A stretch of 64,000 bases of DNA from Scilla litardierei (GCA_030789695.1 CM061142.1:354429486-354493485), one strand, 5' to 3'; positions 45,139 to 56,937 are shown, numbered from the stretch's first letter. Notes: generated by a model from the letters alone, not told the origin. Program-made: numbers and translations.

Positions 45139-46595
45139 CTAAGAGTGAGCGTCTCCAGGGTCTGCAGAAGAAGAAGCAGGCTCTGTGACAGCAGGTGTAT
45201 CCTCTGGAGGAGGGTCAGACGAAGCAACAGTAGCAGCAACAGTATCAGCAGCAACATCCTGAGTAGAAGCTACACCAGGAGGCTCAACGACATCAGAAGG
45301 CTGAGGAGGCACATGAAGCTGTGAAACAAACTATCTCAGATCCTCAGGGAAGCGTATTCCCTGATGGAGAAAAGAAAGAGACAACAATCTGTAAATACCA
45401 AAGACCATCTCGAAAAGAATATCACGAGATGGTGGAGCAGAGCTGGAAGGCAGGTCAGCTGGAGGAACAATCGAAGAGGACAGAGCTGAAGTAGGTTTCC
45501 TCTTCTTCGAGGCAGTCTGCAGAGCCGAAGAAGATTTCGACTTTGCAGATGCATCAAGGAGAGGATCAAAGGGCATGGGCTTGTAACGCGTCAAATCAAT
45601 ATCAAAATGACGAAAGACACGAGTCAAAAGACCACCGGAAGGAATGTGAGACGAGGAGGTCGTGAACTCAACCTTGTCCATCCTATTAAGAAAGACACCG
45701 GCCCAGTTCACGGGCATGCCAGAGAAAATAGCATACATACACTTCAGGATATCCTAAGACGGCTGGTCAGATGATCCATATCTCGACAGGATGTTGGACT
45801 TCACCACTAGGTGAACAGCCCAACCTCTCGCAGAAAACATAGATGACCTGACACCCGAATCAAGGGCTAAAGGTACCGCTCGAAACATATCCCGAAGGAC
45901 AGACTGGTCAAGGTCGTCAATCTCGGAGATACAGATATCAGTGGGAAGGGAACCAACAGAGGGAATCCTAAGAATAGTCCCTAAGAGTGAGGGAGTGATC
46001 TGAATGGGGGTTCCCTGAACGACAATATCGAGGATGCCGGTAGAGGAATACTCACCGCGAACGCGGTTCGCATAGAAGAGCTTCACCAGAAATGGATAAG
46101 CTCTGGGGGAATCGCTCTGAGAGAAGCGAAAAAGGTCGACTAGGTGAGTAGCAGAAAGAATGTCAGAAAGCCTCTCAGCAGTGAAGGCGGGGAAAGCAAT
46201 GTACCGCTTCCTAAGAAGGTTGATCCCTTGAAGAGAGTGAAATTTTGCCAAGCAGAGATCGTCTCGGCAAACGGGAACTAGGGGATCAAAGGGGGGTACG
46301 ACAGGAGGCTCTTCTGAAGAACTCGAAGCAATCGGGGACTGATGAGGAGTGGCAGCAGTAGGCTCATTGATGTTAACACCAATGGGCTTCCGCTGACGGT
46401 GAATCAGTGGCTGAGCGTCTGAAGAAGAAGCAAATGGTGAATATCCCTGCGAAGAAGAATGTACGGGAGAGTCGGCATGCTTGGTTCGGGCTTTATAGGG
46501 GTTCTTCTTCTTGGCTATTGGTTTCTTGGGTGCCCTAGGTCGTTTAGGAGCAAAGACTTTCTTTTCCCTTACCCTTGGGTGCCATGGAATCGAGA
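45139..46595 (-). pseudogene. S2 envelope-position ORF (plant transposon protein domain)
   Basis: Starts at about 46586 (MAPKGKGK), with a one-base frameshift near 46555-46565. A basic, proline- and serine-rich region (KRPRAPKKPIAKKKNPY) leads to the domain: AKFHSLQGINLLRKRYIAFPAFTAERL, FLVKLFYANRV, TPIQITPSLLGTILRIPSVG and MYAIFSGMPVNWAGVFL. TAG stops lie at ~45754 and ~45331; the frame then resumes to a natural-looking end at 45139. Same family as the S1 ORF. No signal peptide or obvious membrane segment was seen, so a true envelope function is not supported. Role unknown. Confidence 0.75.
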
Positions 46596-47524
46596 GAGAG
46601 AAATGATAGACGAAGAAATCGAAAGACTCAAAGCGAACGAAGGGCTAGAGAGAGAAGCAAACCAAGTAGAGGAGATGCAAGGAAGCAACGACGAAGCAAT
46701 CGATGAGCGGAGAGGCGGAGATCGACGGTAAAGGCTGAGAGAAATCGAGCGGGAAGACGAAGCAGTCGAATCGGATGAGAGATAGTCGACGAGGGGAAAA
46801 GGACGGGCTGTCTCGAATATAAAAGTTGGTGAATGAATCTGGGCCGTTGGATCAATGAATCGGCGGCTCAGATCAAAGCACTTGAATAGTCTCAACAGAA
46901 GACAGTCGACTGATGAACAAATGTCAGTCGACTGGATGAAGTGATAATAATAAAGCTCAGAAAGATGGACAGTCGACTGGCAAGTAACATGCAGTCGCCT
47001 GTCCGTTGGACAGTCGACTAACATATACTCAACAGTCGACTGGCCGAGAATTAATACAGTTCATCAAAACAACAGAGAGTATTGTGAAAATTCGACAGAG
47101 AGAACAGTCGCCTGATGACTAAAATGCAGTCGGCTGTTAAAATAACAGTCGACAGTAAAATAGTTATCAGTCGTCTGTGCGAAAGATACTAATTCTCAGA
47201 TTGAGGAGATAGAGTAGGGCAGTCGACTGTCGAAAGAAATACAGTCGTCTGTCCTGGTCCAAAAATGCACAGTGAGGTAGAATTCCAGAGAATAAGAATA
47301 CTCACCCTAGGACCTATACTCTAATCACAAATACATCGTAAAAACAATGTAAAACGATAAATCCATTGAAACACAAATCACCACTATCAATTTCAAAAAC
47401 TCATGAAATCAATTAAATCCAAATTGCCTTTCTTAAACATATATATATAATAAACCACAAGAAGATAGACAACTAAATGATATGAGCTCAAAAAGTGTTA
47501 TAACAAGAATTTTTGAGCATCTAG
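46596..47524. other. S2 pol-env spacer
   Basis: Non-coding stretch between RNase H and the envelope-position ORF. It holds the third CAGTCGACTG array (46900-47250) and an A-rich part next to RNase H. Confidence 0.7.
46900..47250. repeat. CAGTCGACTG palindromic motif array, pol-env spacer of S2
   Basis: About a dozen copies of ACAGTCGACTG and variants (CAGTCGCCTG, CAGTCGGCTG, CAGTCGTCTG), the same motif as in the LTRs but arranged differently. Confidence 0.9.
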
Positions 47525-48246
47525 GTTTCATATTCACCCATAATTCCTAATTCTCCACGCAACCTCACAAATGAATCTTCTTTAAGAGGTTTAGTGAAGA
47601 TGTCGGCAATTTGTTTTTGGGTTTCTATGTACTCTCAGATGATGTCCTTCTTAGCTATATGATCATTTATAAAATGGTGTCTCACGTCTATGTGTTTGGT
47701 ACAGGAGTGGTGTACCGGATTCTTGGAAAGACATATGGCACTTTGGTTATCAACCATGATCGAGCAAGTATCATAATTGACACCATAGTCCATAAGAGTG
47801 TGTCTCATCCAAAGAACTTGTGCACATGCAAGACCCGCTGCTATATATTCAGCTTCAGTTGTGGACAATGACACCGAATTCCGTTTCTTAGAAAACCAAG
47901 AAACTAAGGAATTTCCTAAGAAATGGCAAGTGCCACTAGTACTTTTCCTGTCGGACTTGCATCCGGTAAAGTCGGCATCACTATATGAGATTAACTCATA
48001 TGTGCTAGATTTAGGGTAAAGTAACCCATAGTCTAGAGATTGATTGAGATAACGAAATATTCGTTTAACCGCAATCAAGTGTGACTCCTTAGGTCTAGCT
48101 TGATATCTAGCACAAAGGCAAACGGAAAACATGATATCGGGCCTACTAGCGGTTAAATAAAGTAAGCTACCGATCATACCTCGATATAGACGAACGTCTA
48201 CATATTTTCCGCTTTCATCCTTGTGTAGATGAGTAGTAGTACTCAT
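47525..48246 (-). pseudogene. S2 RT end and RNase H
   Basis: MIGSLLYLTASRPDIMFSV, ISYSDADFTGCKSDRKSTSG (first Asp), SLSTTEAEYIAAG (Glu), MVDNQSAICLSKNP (Asp) and TKHIDVRHHFI form an RNase H with its acidic residues intact. A stop at ~47635 precedes the final block ending in IADIFTKPL. It joins RT through a frameshift at ~48246. Confidence 0.9.
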
Positions 48247-49160
48247 GGGAGCCTTTTGCTCGAAGACAGTTCCATCCCGAATCGCTTAATAAGCTCCCCT
48301 GTGTACTTTGTCTGATGTATGAATGTGACATTCTCCATTTGTCCAATTTGCAATCCAAGGAAGTAGGTGAGCTCTCCCATTTGGCTCATCTCAAACTCAT
48401 CCTTCATAGACTTGGAAAATTTTTGACAAAGATTAAAGTTAGTAGAACCGAAAATAATATCGTCTACATAAACTTGAATCAAAAGAATGTCATTTTCATA
48501 ATCTTTAATGAAGAGTGTAGAATCAACTTCTCCCATTTTAAAACCTAAATTCAAAAGAAATGTCTTAAGTCGATCCTACCAAGCTCTAGGAGCTTGTCTC
48601 AACCCATACAACGCTTTCTTAAGTTTGAAAACATGGTTTGGAAATTTCTCATGAATAAAACCGGGAGGTTGAGAAACATAAACTACTTCATTGACAAACC
48701 CATTTAAAAATGCACTTTTAACATCCCTTTGATATAGTTTAAAATTCTTATGGGATGCAAAAGATAAAAGCAACCCAATAGCTTCTAATCTAGCTACGGG
48801 GGCAAAAGATTCTTCGAAATCAATACCTTCCTCTTGCCGGTAGCCTTGAGCTACTAACCTTGCTTTGTTCCGTGTGATTACCTCGTTTTCATCCGTCTTA
48901 TTCTTGAAGATACATTTTGTCCCAATGATTTGATGACCACTTGGAAGAGGTACGAGTTCCCAAACTTCGTTTCTCTCGAATTGCATTAGTTCTTCTTCCA
49001 TTGCCACTATCCAAGAGCTATCCTCGCAAGCTTCTTGGATGTTCTTTGGCTCAATGGTAGAGACAAATGCGCAATGAGAGAATTCTTCAATTCTCGATCT
49101 CGTTCGAACACCCACACCAATATCTCCAATCATTTGGTTATGGGGATGATTGCGAAGGGT
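48243..49160 (-). pseudogene. S2 reverse transcriptase
   Basis: Motifs in order: [63 protein letters not shown] (first Asp) and [17 protein letters not shown] at ~48573 follows, then LIQVYVDDIIFGS with the YVDD site (~48460-48490) and MGELTYFLGLQI. Catalytic Asp residues are retained despite the stop. Confidence 0.9.
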
Positions 49161-50170
49161 CGAGTAAGCTTTGGGTATACATGTATCACTAGGAACAACT
49201 TCAACAACTTCGTTAGAAGTGTTAGTCTCAACAACAGAATCATTAATCTTAACATTATTAAGAGAATCACAAAGAGTATCTACAATATCATCATCAACAT
49301 GAGGAAAATCAAAATCTTCATAAAAAGATACGTGAAGAGATTCCTCAATCGTTGAAGAAGTTTTGTTGTATATCCGGTAGGCTTTGCTACGTGTGAAATA
49401 TCCAACAAAAATTCCTTCATCGGATCTTGGCTCAAATTTGTCTAAATTACCAACTGTGTTCTTTATAAAACATTTTGAACCAAAAAACGAAAATATTTTA
49501 CTTAAGGCTTTTTATCATAAAACAAATCAAAACAATTTTTGTTCGTTCGCGGTCTCACTAGGATCCTATTGAGCACATAACATGCCGTGTGCACCGCCTC
49601 TGCCCAAAATTGTAGTCCAAGATGACTATCATGGAGCATAGTGCGTGCACACTCAATAAGAGTCCTATTCTTTCTCTCTACAACACCATTTTGTGGTGGT
49701 GCCAGAGGAAAGGAAAAATTATGAGTTATCCCGGTGTCATCACAAAACTTAGTAAAAGATTCATTCTCAAATTCTCCTCCATGATCACTACGGATAGTGA
49801 TAATGGTGGATCCTAAGAAATTCTGAATCTTCTTTGCAAATTTGGTAAACTCTTCATAAGCTTCATTCTTATTAGTTAAGAATGAGACCCAAGTAAATCT
49901 AGAAAAGTCATCGACGAAAATTAATTCATAATGAGCATTACCTAAAGAAGCGGTTCTAGTTGGCCCAAATAAATCTAGATGAAGAAGTTCTAGGGGCCTC
50001 TTAGAAGAAATCCCTTCTTTAAGCTTAAATGAAGATTTACTTAGTTTACCTCTTTGACATGAATCACAAAAGTTTTTCTTATTAAAAGCAATCTTAGGAA
50101 AACCTTTGACTAGATCATGCTTAGCTAACTTATATAAGTGCTTGAAGTGAACATGACCAAAACGGCGATG
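49161..50170 (-). pseudogene. S2 integrase
   Basis: The RFGH zinc-finger His block directly follows a TAG at 50171, with C-x2-C in NFCDSCQRGK. The core has Asp in LLHLDLFGP, Asp in IRSDHGGEF and Glu in NGVVERKNRTL. A TAA at ~49500 interrupts the C-terminal part before FFGSKCFI. All three catalytic residues are present. Confidence 0.9.
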
Positions 50171-50600
50171 CTATAATAGTTGTTCACTTGTGTTAGCAAC
50201 TAAGCAATGTTCTACGGTTTTAGGCAAGCTCAAATAATGAATATTTTTACGCCTAATACCGGAAAATAAAACATTTGAATCACAATCAACAATAGTACAC
50301 AATCCTTCTCCAAAGTTAACCTTGTAACCTTTGTCACAAAGTTGACTAATGAAAATGATATTGTGACACAAACCACTAACAAGAAAAACATTAGTAATTA
50401 AGGGTTTGAAAAGATTATCAACGATACATACTCCAATGGTAGTTCCCTTTTGATTATCTCCAAAAGTGACCGTTGCACCATCCTTGATGCTAATCACTTC
50501 GGAGAACAACGAGGGATCTCCCGTCATATGTTTGGAGCAACCGCTATCAAGAATCCATCCTTTCTCTTTAGCGCAAGTTTGACCTTTATTGCTCTTCTTC
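50171..50600 (-). pseudogene. S2 protease and GAG-pre-integrase
   Basis: WILDSGCSKHMTGD (~50520-50560) is the SIRE-type aspartic protease active site, followed by VTFGDNQKGTTIGVC and ISQLCDKGYKVNF. The frame ends at TAG 50171, just before the GAG-pre-integrase RFGH motif. Confidence 0.9.
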
Positions 50601-51366
50601 TTTCTCTTGGGTGCCTATATAATATATCATAAGCTTATGGTACCCAATGTTTGTTGGTTCCAAGGGGATTAGGCCTTTGGAAGCCAAGTCCAAGTGGACT
50701 TCCGCTTCCCAACATAATTACTATTTCTAATCACATCATGAAAATAGGAATCAACATAAGCATTCCTATCATTAAGACTAGTGTTCTTAGGACCCCAAAT
50801 AGTATACATCTTGGGAGTCCTCTTCCTAGTTGCATGCATATGTGTTGGATTTCTATGTGGTGCATGCTTCTTAGGAACATGATTTCTAGCATAGAGATGT
50901 GGTGAAGGATATGCATTGTACATTCTAGGATGATATATATGCTTGGGAACATGCATATTATATGAAGCATATGAATCATGCATGACATGTGGAGGATGAT
51001 CATACATGAAAGAATGATGCGTATGAGCATACGGGTGTATAGGAGCACGTACATGAGTATTTCTCATGTGTGGTTGTGTACGTGTCCATAGGTACGGAGC
51101 ATAGAATGTGTCATTATTATCCACTTGTGAAGTAGGAGGTTTCCTACGTGGATGAGTATTAGTGTACATATAAGCATGACCTTGCTTTTGGTTTCCACCC
51201 TTAGTGGGTTTCTTGCCAAAAGGAAGAGAAGGTGAAGTGGTGACTTTTTTGGTAGGATTGCTGCCTATAGTGTCTTTGACACCACTTATGGATGCACCAG
51301 AGGAAGGCCTCACAAAATCTATAATGACACCACTATAAGATGTGCGAGCATTGAATGCATTCGCTT
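50601..51366 (-). pseudogene. S2 gag C-terminal, His/Pro-rich segment
   Basis: A frame of ~214 residues (51313-50669) rich in His, Tyr and Pro (HAPHRNPTHMHATRK, MYDHPPHVMHD). It continues gag after a one-base frameshift near 51400 and ends in a cluster of stops at 50610-50670 before the protease. Similar His-rich linkers occur between gag and protease in SIRE-type elements. Confidence 0.7.
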
Positions 51367-53004
51367 TTACAAATCCAAGGCCAACAGATGTATGGCCGGA
51401 AATTGATTTGCATGAAAATCATCCAATTGTCCTTTTACCTTATTGAATCTCACAATACGGGAGGACATGAGCTCATATTTCTCCTTTAAAGAATAAATGT
51501 TGGTATCCAAGGTGGACACCCGTGCTTTGAGCTCGTGCACTTGAGTTTTAAGAGAATCATTCTCTAAACCCAATTGTGTGTGACGTGTAACTAGATCACT
51601 ATTATCCTTGGGGTGTGTTTGATCTAGTTGAGATTTGAGGGAATTCACCTCTTCTCTCAAAGTGACATTTTGAGAAGCTAAGTTTGCTTTCTCAAGAGTT
51701 AAAGTATCAACAATGGTGTCATTGTTGATAATGCATGGAATGGATGACTTGCTAATATTCAATTTCTTTAAGCTAGAATACTTAAGCATTAAAGATTGGT
51801 ATTTAGCAAATAATTCTTCATTAGCTATGCGAAGTTCATCCATTGTTACCTCGGTGTCGTCCATGTCGGAATCACTCTCATCGGAGAGTGGGTCTTCTAG
51901 AGCCATGAAACACATATGGGCGCTCTCACCCTTCTCATCATCGGAATCGATTGATGAGTCATCACTTGAGTCGTCGAAGGTACCTACGAGTCCTTTCTTC
52001 TTGTCTCTCTTGTTCTTATCGGACTTATGGTACTTCGGTGCCTTCCACTTCTCTTTGTTATTTAGCATTGGGCAATCCCTCTTGATGTGCCCTGGCTTAT
52101 TACATTTATAACAAAGAGAGGAAGTAGCATTAGTAGACTCAAAACGTTTGTTGGAGGGAAATTTACCTTTACGGAAGAAGCGTTGGAACTTCTTCGCCAT
52201 TTGGGCCATTTCACCCAAATCCATCTCATTCTCGGATTCGTCACTTTCGGAGGATGATGAATTGGCATTGAATGCCAAATCTTTCTTCTTGGCCTCCGAG
52301 GGATTCATCATTGCTCTAATCTTTAATCGGTTCTCTCGTCTTACCTCATAAGACATGAGAGTCCCAATAAGATTCACCACGGTGTAGTTCTTCAAATCAT
52401 TGACCTCCTCGATGGCGATCGCTCTTCTTTCCCATTTGGAGGTCATTCCTATGATGATCTTCCTTACCTTGTCAGGTTCGGAATATATTTGGCCAAGGGC
52501 TTCCAATTCATTGATGATGTCGGTAAAGCATCCGTACATCGATGCAATGCTCTCATTGTCCTGCATATGAAACAAATCGATGTTTTGCACGTCAACATAT
52601 AACTTTGAAAGTTTTACCTTGTTCGTTCCCTCGTGCGTAACGATGAGATGGTTCCAAATTTGATATGCACTCTTACATGTGCATATCTTGTTGAACTCAT
52701 TCGGGTCCAACGCACAATGAAGAGCGTTCATTGCCTTAGCATTGTTGACCTCGGCGGTTTTCTCGGATGACGTCCATTTGTCGAAATCTACTTCGGTAGG
52801 CTCGAAGTATTCCTTGTGGACGGTTCTCCAAAGCGAAGCACTCCTAAGGAACGTCTCCATCCTGCATTTCCTATAGCTAAAATTTATACCATTGAAACGC
52901 GGAGGGCGCACCGTAGATTGACCTTCAAAAAGTGTGGACGCTCCATCACGATCGTGATTGTTGTATGAAGGCGGCAGTGGAATGTTGTTGTTGTTGGATG
53001 CCAT
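51367..53004 (-). pseudogene. S2 gag with zinc knuckle and coiled coil
   Basis: About 545 residues from ATG 53004, the longest open frame in the window. It has the UBN2-type gag (YRKCRMETFLRSASLWR, CKSAYQIWNHLIVTHEGT), an intact CCHC knuckle CYKCNKPGHIKRDC, an acidic Ser/Asp stretch and a C-terminal coiled coil (EKANLASQNVTLREEV and heptad-like ENDSLKTQVHELKARV). The N-terminal gag and knuckle look intact, but the frame is lost at 51367 by a frameshift. An upstream TTG overlapping the primer site is not a credible start. Confidence 0.85.
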
Positions 53005-53017
53005 AGATGTAACCTTG

Positions 53018-53032
53018 TGCTCTGATGCCAAT
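53018..53032 (-). other. S2 primer binding site
   Basis: The minus strand reads TTGGCATCAGAGCAC, one mismatch to the initiator-Met core TGGTATCAGAGC, directly after the inner LTR end. Confidence 0.85.
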
Positions 53033-54839
53033 TGTAAGGACCCTGTCTATGGGGAAAACACTAGAAGGGGGGTTGAATAGTGTTTATGCAAATTTAAAAG
53101 GAATTTACGCCAAATAAAATGCAATCCAACAAATAATGCGGAAATAGAATTAAACCCAAATAAGAAACAATTGCAAACCCAATAATGTTTCATTACCCAA
53201 ATCAACTCCCGACTTGTTCCCGGTAATCCTACGTCCCTACCACCCGGATACCACCGGATACTCAAGTTAGAACCCTAACTTGAGGTTTCCTCAAAGCCCA
53301 CTTGTAGCAACCCTACAAGTGCAATCGAATACAATCGATGTCCTTGACTCCCACAACTTGGGATCAAGCAAACCACTCTCACAACCGAGAGCAAATCTCA
53401 AATAACGAAGGTTATGAAATAATGAAAACAACACTTACAATCATCTATGCCTTGAAGTAGAACTTTAAGGTGGAGTGTGATGTGTGTTGAAGAACTCGCT
53501 TGGAAGAGAGGAGAAGCCATTTCTCTTGACTGCACCAATTGCCTAGATGATTACTCTTTGTTTTTAGGTTGGAGAGCAAGTGAACAAGATTTGGAAATAC
53601 TTAGGGCTTTGGATTTGAGAGCTTTGATCTTTTGAAATGAAAGCTAGAGAGATTTTGCAAATCAATGAGTAATCTTCCAATGGAACATTAGAACCTCTAT
53701 TTATAGCTTTCTCAAATCCACAAAACCGTTTAGGAAAAAAAAACCCAATTGGAATCTGTGAGAAAAATCTCAACGGATAGAATCTGAACTCGCGACAGTC
53801 GACTGTTGAACAATACACAGTCGACTGTTGCACAGTCAGCAAGGGTAGGTGAGAATTCATAATGGTAACTTACCACGTGGACAGTCGACTTATGAAGCAA
53901 AGACAGTCGACTGTTAAACCAACAGGCGACTGTAATTTCTTCGACAGGCGACTGGCCGAGAGATGAGTAAGTTAGACAAATACTGGAAATCTCACAAGTA
54001 ACAGGATAGACGACTGATTCAAGGAACACATTCGACTGTTAATGAGAACAGGCGACTGTAAATCCTTAAACAGACGACTGTCAAAAGCCTGAGAAACTTA
54101 CAGAGAGCTGAGTCAAAGAAATGACTTACTGACAGACGACTGTTGCAGCATAGACAGTCGACTGATCCAAGAGACAGTCGACTGTATATACAGCATTAGT
54201 CGACTTTCCGTAAAAGTCAGATCAAACAGAGTTTGGGTAAGGATAGACATGCGATTGGTTTACAAAACACAGTCGACTGTCACTTGGATAGGCGCCTGTG
54301 AATCGTTCATCAGTAGCCTGTGCGAAATAATCAAAGAAGGCCCAAAACTATATTGTAATAGTCTGTGCTTAACAGGCGACTGTCGAACAATACACAGTCG
54401 ACTGTTTTTGAGGCAGACGACTATAAACTGTTAAGTAGTCGGCTGTTATAAACAATCCTAGCACAATCAATAGAGAAATGAATTGGGATCAAAGAAAATT
54501 GATCTAATGAAGTCCTATGACAGAATGTAGATGTGTGTGAGTGCTCCATCAAAGTTCTACTTCTAAGCTACATACTAGAAGAGATAAAAGAAAAATTACA
54601 TTGACGAATAATCTCTTCTTTCCATCGTATGAGCTTGAAGTCTTCACGGAGCTTCAATCATTATCTACGATCAACCAATTCAAGTCATTTGCCTTCAATG
54701 ACATTTGAGAGTCATCCATTGCAAGTAGATCTTCATAAATAGCTTAGACAATGGATTAACTGCAAAATAGGGGATTAGTCACAAGTATTTATGTTTGCTC
54801 ATCATTAACACCAAGTAGGGAGAAGTCCAATACTCAACA
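53033..54839 (-). repeat. S2 5' LTR (1807 bp)
   Basis: TGTAAGGACCCTG...CCAATACTCAACA, near-identical to the 3' LTR. Contains the palindromic array at 53796-54446 in the same order as the other LTR. Confidence 0.95.
53796..54446. repeat. CAGTCGACTG palindromic motif array, 5' LTR of S2
   Basis: Same copies and order as 42686-43340 with a few point changes in the motifs themselves (for example CAGTCGACTT at ~53882 and CATGCGATTG at ~54247). Confidence 0.9.
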
Positions 54840-54844
54840 AGGCC
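54840..54844. other. S2 target site duplication, right (AGGCC)
   Basis: AGGCC immediately after ...ACTCAACA; matches 41909-41913. Confidence 0.9.
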
Positions 54845-55362
54845 ATGTGTAAGCTGATTTATGCTGCAAGAACAAAGAAGCCTTTCAATTTGGGTCGGAT
54901 CATATTTGACTCCATCCTGTCTCTTTTAGAGTCCTCAGCACCATCTTACTCTCTCCCTCATGCCTCTCTCATTTCCATGGTGCTTTTCTCTCAAAGCATT
55001 GTTCCTGACACATTTGAGCTAGCCATGACATGTGAAGGGATCAGCTTTACTACCAAGTCAGTAGTGGGTAAAATTGACGATATATCTGCTGCCTCTGCTC
55101 CTCCTCAGTCGCCAGTGCCTTCTTCACCTATTTCCCCTCCATCTGCCTCGGCGTCTGATGTTAAAGGGTCTTCATCCTCATCTGTCTCCATTCAAGACAT
55201 TCTGGACGATATTCTAGTGCTTAAAAGTGGTGTGAAAAATGTAGATGATCAACTGACCCTTCTTCACAGTCAGAGGCTTTTACTTGAATGTCATAAGGAC
55301 ATGCTTCAGGACAGGATTTCTCAGCTCAAAGCCAAACTCTCTTCAGACAGAGGTGCCCCGTA
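54845..55362 (+). pseudogene. S1 envelope-position ORF, 3' part
   Basis: Continues the domain interrupted at 41908: MCKLIYAARTKKPFNLGRIIFDSIL, FSQSIVPDTFELAMTCEGISF, a Ser/Pro-rich linker and a C-terminal heptad-like segment (DQLTLLHSQRLLLECHKDML). Ends with TAA at 55362. Open for 172 codons on its own. Confidence 0.75.
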
Positions 55363-55727
55363 AGGTATGTTCTTTGCCTTTTTGTGTCCCAAAGGGGGAG
55401 AGTAAGTACAATAGCAGGCAGGTGTATGTTTGGTGGCCTTCGTATGTTTTGGTGTTGATTTGGTGGTGGCCTTCTGTGAAGTTGTATGATGGTGATTGAG
55501 GGGTATACTGTATCATCTCTTGATGAAGTATGTTGTATCTCTTGATGAAGTATGTTGTATCACTGTTGTTCACTTGGATGACTGGTATGTTTGCTACTTG
55601 CACTTGCTACTTCAGTATGGATGACTGGTATGTTTACTACTTGCACTTGCTACTTCAGTATGTTCTTTGCATCTTGGTCTTGTCCTTATTCCTGTTGATT
55701 GCGCCACTTAAAGCTAAAGGGGGAGAT
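55363..55727. other. S1 3' untranslated part and polypurine tract
   Basis: Non-coding. Contains short tandem blocks (TCTTGATGAAGTATGTTGTA twice near 55518-55560, and a TGGTATGTTTNCTACTTGCACTTGCTACTTCAGTATG repeat near 55582-55660). Ends with the polypurine tract AAAGGGGGAGAT at 55716-55727. Confidence 0.75.
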
Positions 55728-56590
55728 TGTTAGGTCATTTATTTTGTCATTAGCGGCACAATGGGTTTTCTGGTAATGTTGGTTAATATGTCATATATTA
55801 TGTTGAACATAATGTTCAACATTTTAGATCAGGTCTTAAAGTGGTTACATGAAGCTGATCGTATTGCAGTTATTGAAGATAAGACTCTGTCTTGATTGTT
55901 GACTGTAGTCGTTGGGAGTTTTTCTTCTACTAAAGAACCGATGCAGTGTCTGTTTGGATTGCATTCCAATATTCTGTTAGAGGCGATTCTTGAAGGTTGT
56001 TGGTTTTTGCTCAAAAGTCGGTTTTTGTTGTTTGAGGCAGTTAAGACGAAAACAACCACATTTACTAGCCTGGCTTCGCTAGTTGCGGACGACCAATCTT
56101 CTGAGATTTGATTGTGTGTACCTTCTTTAACAACTCAATATTTGAGGGGGAGGTTTCGACTTTAGAAGGTAAGTGATTGGCGGCTAGGGCGATTATCTGA
56201 ACCAGAGCTTTTGCGAAAGCTACAAGGAACTCCGGGAGGAGGCTGACTACTACAAAGGTAGGGGATCAAGGGTGTTGATCTTTGTCAGTTTTGCAAGGGG
56301 ATCTTGCACGCAAGGGGATCTTGCACGCAAGGGGAGCTTTCGCAAATTACTCCATGGGGTTGATTGAGATCACCCCTAGCGGTTTGTATTGAGGGGGAGT
56401 TTGTTCTACCTAATATCACGTAGTATTGGTGACTGTAATTATCAATATTTAGTGGCGTATTTGATTTTCTGGACGAGGCCCCGCAGATGTAGGGGTACGC
56501 ACCGAACTGCGTTACCAATGTCTTTGTGTCATCGTGTGTTCACTATTGTTCCTATGTGTTTAATTGTTTGAGCTTGCGTACTAAACTACA
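55728..56590 (+). repeat. S1 3' LTR
   Basis: Starts TGTTAGGTCATTT right after the polypurine tract. The end is placed at ...GTACTAAACTACA by TG...CA and loss of LTR-like character, with no partner LTR to confirm it. A GCAAGGGGATCTTGCAC block is repeated at 56294-56330. Confidence 0.6.
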
Positions 56591-56899
56591 AGTTCCAAAT
56601 TAAAGTAGGGAAGTAATTTTACCACTGGATTCTTGGATAACAAAATGGCATGGTAGTTACTAGTAGTAGGTTGTGGTCCTCCCATACCAAAAAGAATATA
56701 TGTATATAAAAAAAGAAAATCTCATAAAACCATATGAAAGCGATGATGATTCGATATCTTTTTTCTTTCTTCATTTCTTGCTTTTCTTTTTCTAAAAATG
56801 AAATTGGATTCTTTCTCTACGCCCACCTTCCCTTTTCTCCCCCACGTGCTTCTTTTCATCTCCTTGCAACAAAGGTCATCCTCATTATCCTATTTGTCT

Positions 56900-56904
<5 letters not shown>

Positions 56905-56934
<30 letters not shown>
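56905..56934. repeat. (CT)n microsatellite in leader of KNAT7-like gene
   Basis: About 15 CT repeats, roughly 115 bases before the start codon. CT-rich leaders are common in plant genes. Confidence 0.85.

Positions 56935-56937
<3 letters not shown>

Larger units (their letters stand above)
41914..54839 (-). mobile_element. S2: complete SIRE-type Ty1/copia retrotransposon, 12.9 kb
   Basis: Both LTRs, primer site, gag, protease, integrase, RT, RNase H, envelope-position ORF and polypurine tract are present in that order on the minus strand, flanked by AGGCC. LTRs 41914-43731 (3') and 53033-54839 (5') are near-identical, so insertion is fairly recent. Frameshifts and stops in gag-pol make it non-autonomous. 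It lies inside the equivalent ORF of a related element, S1. Confidence 0.95.
39185..56590 (+). mobile_element. S1: 5'-truncated SIRE-type Ty1/copia element, split by S2
   Basis: The remaining parts are RT end and RNase H (39185-39900), a short spacer, an envelope-position ORF (40144-41908, continued at 54845-55362), a 3' untranslated part, polypurine tract and 3' LTR (55728-~56590). S2 (41914-54839) sits inside the ORF with a 5-bp AGGCC duplication. LTR, gag, protease, integrase and most of RT are missing; the left junction is with a C2-family LTR. Confidence 0.8.
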
